A stretch of 64,000 nucleotides of DNA. It comes from Haloprofundus salinisoli. Its GTDB lineage: Archaea > Halobacteriota > Halobacteria > Halobacteriales > Haloferacaceae. Location: assembly GCF_020097815.1 (NCBI RefSeq), contig NZ_CP083663.1, forward strand, positions 434,001 to 498,000, written 5' to 3'. The notes under the pieces were generated by a model. It saw only the letters and a program-made list of their open reading frames with translations. It was not told the DNA's origin and did no database searches. Each line of letters opens with the position of its first letter. Position 1 is the stretch's first letter. Shown here in pieces: positions 1 to 8,468 of this stretch. The translations under genes were made by a program, and so were the position numbers.

Positions 1-119
1 AACTGCGTCTGAAACGTCGCACCGAACAGCGCCGCGGTCAGCGCGAGCACGACGACGAACGAGACGACCGTCGGCGAACGCAGGCGTGAGCGGAGGTGCG
101 AACGGAGGGCTGGTGCCAC
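1..119 (-). CDS. N-terminal fragment of a membrane protein (truncated by window edge)
   Basis: A GTG start at 119 lies 3 bases after the stop codon of the upstream ATPase gene and reads open to the window edge for 39 codons. The visible protein begins MAPALRSHLRSRLRSP and continues into a hydrophobic stretch (TVVSFVVVLALTAALFGATF) typical of a first membrane helix after a basic cytoplasmic end. The tight spacing suggests it is the last visible gene of the peptide-ABC operon. Its function cannot be told from this fragment; an accessory membrane component of the transporter is possible. The reading is too short to appear in a normal ORF scan, so it rests on position and hydropathy only. Confidence 0.55.
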   Translation of the reverse strand, partial: MAPALRSHLRSRLRSPTVVSFVVVLALTAALFGATFQTQ

Positions 120-122
120 GAG

Positions 123-1481
123 TTACTCCGCGTGCGGGGTTGCGGGGGTCCGCTCGGCGTCGTCGCCCTCGTAGAGGTGACAGGCGACCCGTCGTCGGTC
201 GAGCGGCCGCGGTCTCGGCACCTCGTTCGCACAGACCGTCGTGAGCGCGTCCAACTCCGTTACGGCACCCACTCTGTCGCCGTCGAGGTAGATGCGCGTC
301 GCCGACCGCAGCGACGATTCGATCTCCGGCGGGAGGTCGAGCTCGTCGACGTCGACGCCCATTCCGGTACCGCGTAGTTCGGAGCTGTGACGGTACTCCT
401 CCGGTACGTCGAGGGCGAGACCCAGACTGAGCATCCGTTCGACGGCGTCGTCGCCGTCGAACTCCTCGCGCTCGAACTCCGCCTCCCGGAGGCGTATCTT
501 GTACTGATACGCGCGGCGGAAAGCGTCCTGGCTCCCGCGCCAGTCGTCCGGCGGGATGATGTGGGCGCACCGCGGGTGGTACCGACATCCCGACGGCGGG
601 TTCCGCGGACTCGGCACCTCGCCGGTGGCGTTGGCACGGCGGCGCTCCTCGGCGATCTCCACGTCGGGAACCGCGTCGAACAACGCCTTCGTGTACGGGT
701 GTTTCGGGTCCTCGACGAGGTCGTCGGTCGGCCCCTGCTCGATGACGTTGCCGAGGTACATGATGGCCGTCCGGTCGCACATGTAGCGGATGAGCGAGAG
801 GTCGTGGCTGATGAAGACGTACGTCAGGTCGTACTTGTTCTGCAGTTCCTTCATCAGGTTCAACACGCCGGCGCGGATGGAGACGTCGAGCATCGACACC
901 GGCTCGTCGGCGACGACGAAGTCGGGGTCGACGACGAGCGCGCGGGCGATGGCGACGCGCTGGCGCTCGCCGCCGGAGAGCTCGTCCGGGAAGGCGTCGA
1001 GGTACACCTCGGCGGGCCCGAGACCCACGTCGTTGAGCACCGTCTTCACGCGTTCGCGGCGCTCGTCGTAGGAGTCGGTCATCCCGTTTATCTGCAGCGG
1101 CTCCGCGATGGCGTCGAACACCGTCATCCGGGGGTTGAGACTCTCGAAGGGGTCCTGGAAGATCATCTGGACGCGCTGGCGGAACTCGCGTTCCTCCTCG
1201 CGGCTCAGATTCGAGATGTTCTTGCCGTCGAAGCGGATCTCGCCGTCGGTCGGCTCGTACAGTTTGACGAGCAGTTTGCCGAGCGTCGTCTTCCCGCACC
1301 CTGATTCGCCGGCGATACCGACGATGTCGCCCTTCTGGATGGAGAGGTCGACCCCCTCGACGGCGCGGACCGGTTGCGCTTCGCGCCCGAGGACGGTGTC
1401 CAGGATGCCCCGGGTCATGTCGAACCACTTGTGGACGTTCTCGATTTCGACTAGTGACTCTGCGTTGCGGTTTCCTTCCAT
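123..1481 (-). CDS. Dipeptide/oligopeptide ABC transporter ATP-binding protein (DppF/OppF type)
   Basis: Cytoplasmic ATPase that powers import through the two permeases encoded upstream. A Walker A motif (GESGCGKTT, residues 58-66), signature LSGGERQR (168-175) and Walker B FVVADEP (188-194) are all intact. The C-terminal oligopeptide-transporter domain begins at a CRYHPRC motif near residue 315. Between this cysteine pair and the late cysteines (near 420 and 435) lies an acidic insertion of about 100 residues, so the 452-residue protein is longer than bacterial OppF (about 330). The start overlaps the preceding ATPase gene by 31 bases, which indicates translational coupling. The substrate is not predictable from the ATPase; dipeptide, oligopeptide or metal-chelate uptake all fit. 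Confidence 0.93.
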   Translation of the reverse strand: MEGNRNAESLVEIENVHKWFDMTRGILDTVLGREAQPVRAVEGVDLSIQKGDIVGIAGESGCGKTTLGKLLVKLYEPTDGEIRFDGKNISNLSREEEREFRQRVQMIFQDPFESLNPRMTVFDAIAEPLQINGMTDSYDERRERVKTVLNDVGLGPAEVYLDAFPDELSGGERQRVAIARALVVDPDFVVADEPVSMLDVSIRAGVLNLMKELQNKYDLTYVFISHDLSLIRYMCDRTAIMYLGNVIEQGPTDDLVEDPKHPYTKALFDAVPDVEIAEERRRANATGEVPSPRNPPSGCRYHPRCAHIIPPDDWRGSQDAFRRAYQYKIRLREAEFEREEFDGDDAVERMLSLGLALDVPEEYRHSSELRGTGMGVDVDELDLPPEIESSLRSATRIYLDGDRVGAVTELDALTTVCANEVPRPRPLDRRRVACHLYEGDDAERTPATPHAE

Positions 1482-2605
1482 GTTTCCTCCTTCATCGACT
1501 GCGTTCGTATCTCGTCCAGTTCGTCACTGCGGTAACACGCCGACCCGTGACGGCGGTCGTCCATCGACTCCTGCAGTCGCCCGGTCTCCTCGACGGCGGC
1601 GATGTCGTACATCGGCGGGTGGCTCCGCTCGCAGTCCTCGACGGCGAACGGACACCGCTTGCGGAACCGACAGCCGGGGTCGGGGTCGCGCAGGTGCGGC
1701 GGCGACCCCGGGATGGAGACGAGCTGTTGCTGTTTCTGCGTGATGGTCGGGAACGAGTTCTTCAGCCCGAGCGTGTAGGGGTTCGCCGTCTCGCGGAAGA
1801 TGTCGTCGCGCGTGCCGCGCTCCATGATCTTCCCGCCGTACATGACGGCCATCCGGTCGCAGATCTCGGCCATGACGCTGATGTCGTGGCTGATGACGAG
1901 AATGGAGACGCCGAACTCCTCCTGAATCTTCTCCAGTTCCTCCAGGATGCGGTCCTGGATGATGACGTCGAGCGCCGTCGTCGGTTCGTCGGCGATGAGC
2001 AGGCTCGGGTTGCACGCCATCGCCATGGCGATGACCGCGCGCTGTTTCATCCCGCCGGAGAACTCGTGGGCGTAGTCGTCGGCGCGCTCGGGGTCGATGC
2101 CGACGCGTTCGAGCAGGTCGCGGGCGCGCTCGTCGGCTTCGCGCTTCGTCGTCTGCGGTTCGTGTCGGAGGATGGCCTCGACGATCTGGTCGCCCACCTT
2201 GTAGACGGGGTTGAGCGCGTTCATCGCGCTCTGGGGGATGAGCGCCACGTCGCGCCAGCGGATGTCCCGAATCTGTGAGTCTGTCAGCTGCGCGAGGTCG
2301 GTCATCCCGTCGGCGCGGACCGGGTAGCGGTCGTCGTCGATGATCTCCTGTCTGGGACTGCCGTTGCCGTCTTCCCACTGCGGGAGCGTTCCGTCGAACC
2401 ACATCTCGCCGCTTTCGATGTAGCCGTTCGAGTCCAGGAGGTGGAGGATGCTCTTTGCGAGCGTCGTCTTGCCACAGCCGGACTCGCCGACGAGGCCGTA
2501 CGTTTCACCCGCGTCGACGGTGAAATTCGCGCCGTCGACGGCGTGGACGTCCGCGTCTTCGACTGCGTATCGTATCGAGAGGTCGTTTACTTCCAGTAGC
2601 GTCAT
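1451..2605 (-). CDS. Dipeptide/oligopeptide ABC transporter ATP-binding protein (DppD/OppD type)
   Basis: Second ATPase of the importer; DppD and DppF type subunits normally form a heterodimer below the permease pair. Walker A GESGCGKTT sits at residues 40-48, a FSGGMKQR signature and LLIADEPTT Walker B follow, and the late CRFRKRCPF motif marks the oligopeptide-type C-terminal domain. About 50 extra acidic residues lie after the Walker A helix (near 65-115), where bacterial proteins have a short loop. It begins 4 bases after the DppC-like permease and overlaps the next ATPase gene, so all four genes look like one transcript. Length 384 residues. Confidence 0.93.
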   Translation of the reverse strand: MTLLEVNDLSIRYAVEDADVHAVDGANFTVDAGETYGLVGESGCGKTTLAKSILHLLDSNGYIESGEMWFDGTLPQWEDGNGSPRQEIIDDDRYPVRADGMTDLAQLTDSQIRDIRWRDVALIPQSAMNALNPVYKVGDQIVEAILRHEPQTTKREADERARDLLERVGIDPERADDYAHEFSGGMKQRAVIAMAMACNPSLLIADEPTTALDVIIQDRILEELEKIQEEFGVSILVISHDISVMAEICDRMAVMYGGKIMERGTRDDIFRETANPYTLGLKNSFPTITQKQQQLVSIPGSPPHLRDPDPGCRFRKRCPFAVEDCERSHPPMYDIAAVEETGRLQESMDDRRHGSACYRSDELDEIRTQSMKEETWKETATQSH

Positions 2606-2609
2606 TTGA

Positions 2610-3575
2610 TTATCTCTGTGGGTTGGTCACGTCCTCCATCGAGAAGCCGATGAAGTAGAACGCCGTTGCGATGAGCATGATGGCGAGACCGGGCGGAATC
2701 AGCCACCACCAGGCGGTGAAGATGTACCCCTCCGACTGGATGTTCTCCAGCATGATACCCCACGACAGCGTCGCGAAGTCCGCCAGTCCGAGGTACGCCA
2801 GCGCCGCCTGCGTCAGGATGGCAGCGGCGGCGTCCTGCGCGAGGTAGACGAACGACAGCGGGAGCACGTGCGGCATGATGTGTCGGAAGACGATGCGGAG
2901 GTCGCTCGCGCCGGCGACTCTCGCGGACTCGACGTAGGCGCGCGTCCGCAGCGAGAGCGTCTCGCCGCGGATGACGATGCAGTTGTTGAGCCAGGAGGTG
3001 ACGGCGATGCCGATGATGATGTTTGTCGTCGTCTGGCCGCGGATCGCCACGAGGACGATGAGCAGCGGCAGAAACGGCAGTCCGTACATCACGTCGACGA
3101 AGCGCTGGATGGTCTCGTCTATCCAGGTGTCGCCGTAGAAGCCGCTGATGAGGCCGAGCGGCACGCCGACGAGACTCGACAGCAGACCCGCGGCGAGACC
3201 GATGTACATCGCCGTCGACGCCGAGTACACGAGCAGCGTCGCGATACCGCGGCCGTAGGAGTCGGTGCCTAACGGCGCGAAGAACGGGTCGCCAAACTGT
3301 TCGCCGAACGCGGGCGGGTGCGGCAGCGTCCGCACCTGTTCGCCGGTCAAGCGCGCGTTCTCGTAGCCGATGTAAGCGATCCAGTCGGGGGTGTGCGGTG
3401 CGAACCAGCTCGGGACGATGGCCCACAGCGAGAAGATCACCAGGATGACGAGGCCGATGACGCCCATCCGGTGTTCGGTGAAGCGGTCCCAGCCGCGGCG
3501 AAGCCGCTCGACGCGCGGTTCCCACTGTCTCTTGTACGATTCGAGTCCTGTCGTTGATTCTCCTTCGGTAGCCAT
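2610..3575 (-). CDS. Peptide-type ABC transporter permease (DppC type)
   Basis: Membrane permease of the importer, 321 residues. A charged cytoplasmic N-terminus (about 45 residues) leads into a first helix (MGVIGLVILVIFSLWAIV), followed by a long extracytoplasmic loop and the five-helix transport core. The EAA-type loop that docks the ATPase is seen as ARVAGASDLRIVFRHIMPHV. This layout is typical of DppC/OppC. It starts directly after the stop codon of the DppB-like gene (positions 3575/3576) and is followed by the two ATPase genes. The substrate remains open. Confidence 0.92.
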   Translation of the reverse strand: MATEGESTTGLESYKRQWEPRVERLRRGWDRFTEHRMGVIGLVILVIFSLWAIVPSWFAPHTPDWIAYIGYENARLTGEQVRTLPHPPAFGEQFGDPFFAPLGTDSYGRGIATLLVYSASTAMYIGLAAGLLSSLVGVPLGLISGFYGDTWIDETIQRFVDVMYGLPFLPLLIVLVAIRGQTTTNIIIGIAVTSWLNNCIVIRGETLSLRTRAYVESARVAGASDLRIVFRHIMPHVLPLSFVYLAQDAAAAILTQAALAYLGLADFATLSWGIMLENIQSEGYIFTAWWWLIPPGLAIMLIATAFYFIGFSMEDVTNPQR

Positions 3576-4565
3576 CTAGTTCTCCTCCCCGAATTTGATG
3601 CGCGGGTCGAGGTACGTGTACGCGATGTCGGTGATGAGGCGCATGAAGACGACCAGTACGGCGAGCATGAAGAACGCCGCCTGCGTGACGGGATAGTCGT
3701 TGTTCAACACCGCCTCGACGAGAATCTGCCCCATCCCCGGCCAGGTGAAGACGGCCTCGGTGATGACCGCGCCGTCGATGAGGAAGGCCAACCCGACGAT
3801 TGCGCCAGTCGCAACCGGGATAAGCGCGTTCCGCGCCGCGTGTTTGATCATCACTGTGCGTTCGTCGAGTCCCTTCGCACGCGCCAGGAAGACGTACCCT
3901 TCGTCGACGACGTTGTTCATCGACGGGCGCATGATGAGCATCGCGCCGACCCAGCCGATACACGAGAGACTGATGAGCGGGAGCGCGATGTGAACGAGCA
4001 CGTCGGACATCACGGTGACGGCGTTCCACTCGAACTCGGGGAACTGCGTCAGCATGTAGGCGCTCGGGAGCAAGCCCATCTCGTAGTCGAAGAACCAGAT
4101 GAACAGCCAGCCGAGCCAGAACGCGGGCATGGAGTACACCATGAGCGAGGTGCTGAAGATGGTCTTGTCCTTCTGGCTACCGCGCCACCAGCCGAGATAC
4201 ATCCCGACGAGCGGTCCGACGATGTAAGCGACGATGTACGCCGCGCCGAAGAGGATGAGCGTCCGCGGCATCCGGCGGAGGATGAGGTCCCAGACCGGGA
4301 CGTTCCACGTCGGCGACCGGCCGAAGTTACCGGTCTGGTAGTTTATCATGAAGTTGAGATACTGTTTCCACAGCGGTTCGTTGAGTCCCCAGACTTCCTG
4401 AATGCGCTCGACCTGCTCTCTGGTCATCTCCGGGGAGATCATGCTGTCGATGAACGTCCCGGGGGCGCTGCGGATGAGCGCGAACAGCAGGGTCATGATG
4501 AGCAGGAGGGTGAGGTAGGAGACCACAAGCCGCTTTGCGAGGTACTTTCCACTGATTCTGGTCAT
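3576..4565 (-). CDS. Peptide-type ABC transporter permease (DppB type)
   Basis: First permease of the importer, 329 residues with six predicted membrane helices and the long loop after helix 1 usual for DppB/OppB. The EAA-type coupling loop reads ARAKGLDERTVMIKHAARNAL. The first helix (LVVSYLTLLLIMTLLFALI) follows a short basic start. It lies 185 bases downstream of the binding-protein gene; a pyrimidine-rich tract in that gap could attenuate read-through, which would give the usual excess of binding protein over permease. That regulatory reading is inference. Confidence 0.92.
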   Translation of the reverse strand: MTRISGKYLAKRLVVSYLTLLLIMTLLFALIRSAPGTFIDSMISPEMTREQVERIQEVWGLNEPLWKQYLNFMINYQTGNFGRSPTWNVPVWDLILRRMPRTLILFGAAYIVAYIVGPLVGMYLGWWRGSQKDKTIFSTSLMVYSMPAFWLGWLFIWFFDYEMGLLPSAYMLTQFPEFEWNAVTVMSDVLVHIALPLISLSCIGWVGAMLIMRPSMNNVVDEGYVFLARAKGLDERTVMIKHAARNALIPVATGAIVGLAFLIDGAVITEAVFTWPGMGQILVEAVLNNDYPVTQAAFFMLAVLVVFMRLITDIAYTYLDPRIKFGEEN

Positions 4566-4696
4566 AGTTTCGAGGTCACGGTTTTCTTAGTACGCGTGCT
4601 GTTTGCGTTTCTGTGGCATGATTGGGAAGCGTGGTTATGAATGTGTTGGATTACTACGTTTTCGCGGAAAGAAAAGGCCGAAGCGGGCGCTACAAC

Positions 4697-4720
4697 GGCG
4701 GATAAAGAGAGAGAAAGAAA
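4697..4720 (-). terminator. Pyrimidine-rich tract after binding-protein gene, possible attenuating terminator
   Basis: On the minus strand the sequence about 30-55 bases after the binding-protein stop codon is a run of T and C (TTTCTTTCTCTCTCTTT). Haloarchaeal termination often relies on T-rich tracts with little hairpin structure. Because the permease genes follow on the same strand, a leaky terminator here would lower their expression relative to the binding protein. No strong stem-loop precedes it, so confidence is low. Confidence 0.3.
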
Positions 4721-4750
4721 CGACGAGTGTCGGCGAAAGTCGCCGTCGAC

Positions 4751-6799
4751 TTAGCTGTCCTTCTGGTGGACCTGCATGATGTTCGTGCCGAGGTAGCTGT
4801 CGCCCGGACCCGGGATGTTACCGACGAAACCGGTCCAATCGCCGGAGTTGACCGGCCACTGCACCTGCGTGTACGAAGTGATCATCGTCGGGAAGTCGAG
4901 GTAGATCTGCTCGACGGCCTGCTTTGCGAGATTGTTGCGCGTCTCGGTGTCCATCTCGGTGCGGCACTGCGAGATGAGGTCGTCGGCCGTCGCGTCCTCG
5001 AAGAGACCGTAGCCCATCGGGTTGTTGAGCAGCGTGTCCGTGTTGGTCTCGCCGTTTTCGTTCTCTTCGCTGTGGTCGTCGGCGTTGTCGCTGTGGAAGA
5101 GGCCGTAGAGCGAACTCGCACCGAACGGCGAGAGGCTGCTCCACGACATCGGGTAGATGTCGAAGTCCTCGTTGGCGTAGACGGCGTTCAGCATCGTGTT
5201 GAACGTCATCACTTCGCGCTCGATGGGGATCCCGATGGAGCGGAGGTTACCGACGTACCGTTCGACCATCTGGGCGGTCTTCGGCGAGTCCTTCGCCGGG
5301 TAGATGAGCATCTGCAGCGGACCGTCGTTGATCTCGGTGATGGTCTCGCCGTTGATGCGAATCTCCTGGTCGGTGTCGGCGTCCTGCAGGACGTCGGATT
5401 CGACTTCGCCGAAGGTGTAGTCGTGTTTCGCCTCGCTCTGGCCTGCGGTCACGTCGGTGAGGCTGCCGGGGTAGTCGAGGCCGACGTAGGTGCCGCTCTC
5501 GCCGTTGACGACCTGCCCGTCGGTGAGGAACTGGCGGATGCCCTCGACGTCGACTTCGGAGCTGGTCGCGTCGACGCCGCGGAAGGTGAACGCCTGGCTC
5601 GCCGCGCCGGTCAGCAGTTCGCCATCGTCGCCCGCGTCCGGACGCACCGCGGAGTAGCCGGGCGGCATGACGAAGTCGCCTTCCTGAACGTAGCCGCGCT
5701 GGAGCTGCTGGGTCCAGTAGATGTCGTCGAAGGCGAAGCCGAGCACCTGACGGAACGCGAGGTCGTCGAGCGGCGTCCGGCGGAGGTTGAACGAGTAGTG
5801 GCCGTACCCGGTGTCGTGCCCCTGGACGATGCTCATGCCCTCGGTGTTCTCGACCTGCTCGACCTTCGAGGTCTCGATGCTCTGGTAGAGGGTGTCGATT
5901 TCGCCGTTGAGGAACGCCTGCGTGAGCGCCGACTGGCTGCCGTAGATTTTGAAGCGAACCGAGTCGATGAACGGACCGCCCGCCAGCAGGTTGTCGTGGT
6001 CTTTGATCCACTGGAGGTTCTGCAGCGGCGCTTCGTCACGGAACGTGACTTCGATGGCGGTGTCGGGGCTGTACGTCGTGATTTCGCCGGGGCCCGCACC
6101 GATGGGGCCGCCGTTGTCCTGGGGCTGGTACGCCTGGTAGTCGTCGACTTCCTCCCAGATGTGTTTCGGCAGCAGCGGAACCTGGAGCTGCGTCGAGTCG
6201 TAGGTGCCGATGGGCTGGGAGAGCTTCATGTGAACGTCCCAGTCGTTGTCGGCCTCCTCGACCGTCTGGACGGGTTCCATCGCCGAGACGTAGCGCCCCG
6301 GCTTCTTCTCCATCAGGTAGTTGTACGTGAAGATGACGTCCTCGACGGTCAGGTCCTCGCCGTCGCTGAACGTGAGACCCTCGCGGACGTTGAAGTAGAC
6401 GTCGGGTTCCGCGTCGTCGCCGTCGGCGTTCTCGACGGTCCACTCCGTGTAGGCGCTCGGATGTACCTCGAAGTTGACTGGGTCGATAGTCGTCCCCCAG
6501 CAGTAAACGAAGTCGAGGATGCTCCACGAGTACGCCGAAGAGGTCGAAAGCGGGTTGATCCCTTTCGGCTGCTGGTCCATCCCGACGGTGAACGTTCCGC
6601 CGCGCGTCACTTCGTCGGGGTTCGTCGTGTTCTGTTGAGGGGTGTCGTCCTCAGAACTGTCTCCGCTCTGGTCGTCTCCGCTCTGGTCGTCTCCGCTGTT
6701 GCCATCGTCACTGCACCCGGCGAGTGTGAGGGCTACAGCGCCTGCACCGGAGGCTTTGAGGAACCGGCGGCGACTACCGTTCATCGAATCGTCAGACAT
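4751..6799 (-). CDS. Peptide-type ABC transporter substrate-binding lipoprotein (Tat-exported)
   Basis: Extracellular solute-binding protein, family 5 (DppA/OppA type), 682 residues, longer than most bacterial members (about 540). The N-terminus carries a twin-arginine signal (RRRFLK, residues 10-15) and a lipobox LAGC with the lipid-anchor cysteine at 29, followed by an Asp/Ser-rich linker of about 35 residues. Tat export of folded lipoproteins is the rule in haloarchaea. The fold-typical segment VREGLTFSDGEDLTVEDVIF is present. It captures the ligand and hands it to the permease-ATPase complex encoded downstream. A clear TATA box precedes the start. Peptides are the default guess for the ligand; binding-pocket residues do not settle it. 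Confidence 0.93.
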   Translation of the reverse strand: MSDDSMNGSRRRFLKASGAGAVALTLAGCSDDGNSGDDQSGDDQSGDSSEDDTPQQNTTNPDEVTRGGTFTVGMDQQPKGINPLSTSSAYSWSILDFVYCWGTTIDPVNFEVHPSAYTEWTVENADGDDAEPDVYFNVREGLTFSDGEDLTVEDVIFTYNYLMEKKPGRYVSAMEPVQTVEEADNDWDVHMKLSQPIGTYDSTQLQVPLLPKHIWEEVDDYQAYQPQDNGGPIGAGPGEITTYSPDTAIEVTFRDEAPLQNLQWIKDHDNLLAGGPFIDSVRFKIYGSQSALTQAFLNGEIDTLYQSIETSKVEQVENTEGMSIVQGHDTGYGHYSFNLRRTPLDDLAFRQVLGFAFDDIYWTQQLQRGYVQEGDFVMPPGYSAVRPDAGDDGELLTGAASQAFTFRGVDATSSEVDVEGIRQFLTDGQVVNGESGTYVGLDYPGSLTDVTAGQSEAKHDYTFGEVESDVLQDADTDQEIRINGETITEINDGPLQMLIYPAKDSPKTAQMVERYVGNLRSIGIPIEREVMTFNTMLNAVYANEDFDIYPMSWSSLSPFGASSLYGLFHSDNADDHSEENENGETNTDTLLNNPMGYGLFEDATADDLISQCRTEMDTETRNNLAKQAVEQIYLDFPTMITSYTQVQWPVNSGDWTGFVGNIPGPGDSYLGTNIMQVHQKDS

Positions 6800-6825
6800 G
6801 CAGCACCACGTTGACGTATCCCATA

Positions 6826-6834
6826 CTTATATTT
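6826..6834 (-). promoter_or_regulatory. TATA box of the peptide ABC operon
   Basis: AAATATAAG on the minus strand, centred 31 bases before the ATG at 6799. With transcription starting about 26 bases after the TATA centre, the mRNA would have a leader of only about 5 bases. This supports the chosen start of the binding protein. Confidence 0.65.
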
Positions 6835-6907
6835 GATGGTATTCTCATCAGAGTTCAGTGTGTAGTTAGCTCACAAGTAACGAAAGAGTCGGTCGAACGC
6901 CCCGGAT

Positions 6908-7180
6908 TTAGCGGTCTCTGAGCGTCGAGTGGCCTTCGATGAAGAAGTACATGCTCATCACTACTGCGGATCCTGACATAGCCAGATAGATATCTCCGGG
7001 TACCTGCGTGGGGCCGGTCCGCGACAGCGCCATCCCCATGAGGCCCCAGAACGCCGCCAGCGCGAACCCGCCGCCGAGCAGAAAGAACGCCTCGACCTCC
7101 CGCCCGCGCCGATAGGAGAACATTCCGGCGAGAAACGCTACGCTGACGAGAATCGCCAGCACGCCACGAGTATCGAGCAT
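6908..7180 (-). CDS. Small membrane protein, function unknown
   Basis: A 90-residue protein with three hydrophobic segments (about residues 5-22, 32-51 and 63-80) and basic loops. I do not recognise a family. The start is backed by a TATA-like sequence (TATTATGTAG on the minus strand, about 27 bases upstream at 7201-7212), which fits a leaderless mRNA. It lies between the peptide ABC operon and a divergently transcribed DJ-1/PfpI gene, and no functional link to either is visible. Confidence 0.72.
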   Translation of the reverse strand: MLDTRGVLAILVSVAFLAGMFSYRRGREVEAFFLLGGGFALAAFWGLMGMALSRTGPTQVPGDIYLAMSGSAVVMSMYFFIEGHSTLRDR

Positions 7181-7362
7181 ATCGAGTCGGTACGGCCGAC
7201 TCTACATAATACCTCCGTGCTCGCACGCGCGACCCGGCGACGGACGCCTCCGACCGCGTCCCGGTCGCTCGCCGCTTCGTCTCCGGACCGTTGGAGTTTC
7301 GGTCCTGACGATTCCACGCTCGCCCCATCGCTTTTGCGGTTCAGGACCGTACGCTTCGAACG

Positions 7363-8058
7363 ATGGTATCCGCACTGTTCATCGTCAGCGAGGAGGGGTA
7401 CTGGGCCGAGGAGTGCATCGAACCGCTCACCACGCTCTCGGAGGCGGGTGTCGACGTCACCGTCGCCACTCCGAGCGGGTCGCCGCCGGTCGTCGACGAG
7501 CGCTCGCTCGACCCCGACACCGTCGGCGAGGAGGAGTCCGAACGGCTCCGAGAGATCCACGAATCAGACGACAGACTGACCGATCCCGAACCGATCGCGA
7601 CGGTGTCGGCGTCCGGCTACGACGTCGTCGTCTTCCCCGGCGGGCACGGCACCGTCTGGGACATCAACCAGGACAAACACGCGAGAGCGATTCTGCGCGA
7701 TGCCGTCGCCGGCGACGAAGGGAAGGCGCTCGTCGTCTGTCACGCCGTCGGCATCCTCGGGTTCGCGCACACCGAAGAGGGCAAGTACGTCGTCAACGAG
7801 CGCGACGTGACCGGCTTCCCCAACGAGTGGGAAGACGACATCGTCGACGAGAACGACGTGATGCCGGACGGCCGGAAACTGCCGTACTGGGTCGAAGACG
7901 AGGTCATGGCCGCGGGCGCGAACTGGGACGCCGAACTCGACGCCGACACCAGCGTCACCGTCGACGGCGACCTCATCACCGCGCGCGGGCCCGAATCCTC
8001 GCGCGCGGCGGCGACGACGCTGCTCGACGAGTTGGGTATCGAAGCGAAGAGCACGTAA
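7363..8058 (+). CDS. DJ-1/PfpI family protein (Hsp31-like glutamine amidotransferase fold)
   Basis: Cytoplasmic 231-residue protein of the DJ-1/PfpI superfamily. The nucleophile elbow is VVCHAVGILGF with Cys126, the oxyanion-side glycines are GGHGTVWD (93-100), and a conserved acidic pair EE lies at 16-17. This Hsp31-like branch includes glyoxalase III, protein/nucleotide deglycase and chaperone activities in characterised relatives; which one applies here is not predictable. A T-rich TATA-like element (CTTTTGCGG) is centred about 28 bases before the ATG. Neighbours are unrelated, so context adds little. Confidence 0.88.
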   Translation: MVSALFIVSEEGYWAEECIEPLTTLSEAGVDVTVATPSGSPPVVDERSLDPDTVGEEESERLREIHESDDRLTDPEPIATVSASGYDVVVFPGGHGTVWDINQDKHARAILRDAVAGDEGKALVVCHAVGILGFAHTEEGKYVVNERDVTGFPNEWEDDIVDENDVMPDGRKLPYWVEDEVMAAGANWDAELDADTSVTVDGDLITARGPESSRAAATTLLDELGIEAKST

Positions 8059-8090
8059 GCGGCCGCGAACGAGCGCCGGCCCCGCCGGTC

Positions 8091-8378
8091 TCACTCGATT
8101 TTGAACACCGCTTCCTCGATGCTCTCGCTCCGGCAGTCGGGACACCGCGAGGGGTAGTTCACCGGGTCGTCGAAGTTCGAGAAGCCGCAGTTTCGACACT
8201 CCGGCGGAGCAACCAGAAATCGCTCGTCGGTGCCGTCGAGCGACTGGGCGACGTGTCGGAGATGGTCGTAGACGACCGACCGAGGCGCGTCCACTCGCGT
8301 CGAGAGACCGCTCGCCGTCAGCGGTTCGTCTCTCAGCGCGTCGGCGATTCGCTGTCGGGTGGTCTCGGTTTCGTTCAT
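8091..8378 (-). CDS. Small winged-helix protein with C-terminal zinc ribbon (predicted transcription regulator)
   Basis: A 95-residue protein. Residues 1-50 look like a winged helix (TRQRIADALRDEPLTASGLS followed by a recognition-helix-like segment DAPRSVVYDHLRHV). Residues 60-85 hold two CxxC pairs (CRNCG and CPDC), the ligands of a zinc ribbon. This HTH-plus-ribbon design is common among haloarchaeal DNA-binding proteins. The start at 8378 was chosen because upstream in-frame codons lie inside the divergent nucleotidyltransferase gene and do not look like protein. It is convergent with the DJ-1 gene. Target unknown. Confidence 0.82.
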   Translation of the reverse strand: MNETETTRQRIADALRDEPLTASGLSTRVDAPRSVVYDHLRHVAQSLDGTDERFLVAPPECRNCGFSNFDDPVNYPSRCPDCRSESIEEAVFKIE

Positions 8379-8468
8379 AGCTTCGAGTACGGCCGAGCGG
8401 CCAAATTCTTTTTCAACATCGTCAATTCGGGCAAAACAGTCATCATGGCTGGCATTGATTGTTCGCTC

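Noticed and set aside
4727-6814. A 695-codon plus-strand frame opposite the binding protein
   Set aside because: Exact antisense of a well-supported Tat lipoprotein gene; composition (Val/Arg/Asp runs) is that of a shadow.
7413-8468. Long upstream extension in frame with the nucleotidyltransferase
   Set aside because: It overlaps the DJ-1 gene in another frame and is Arg-rich; the true enzyme begins at KAVVLAGG.
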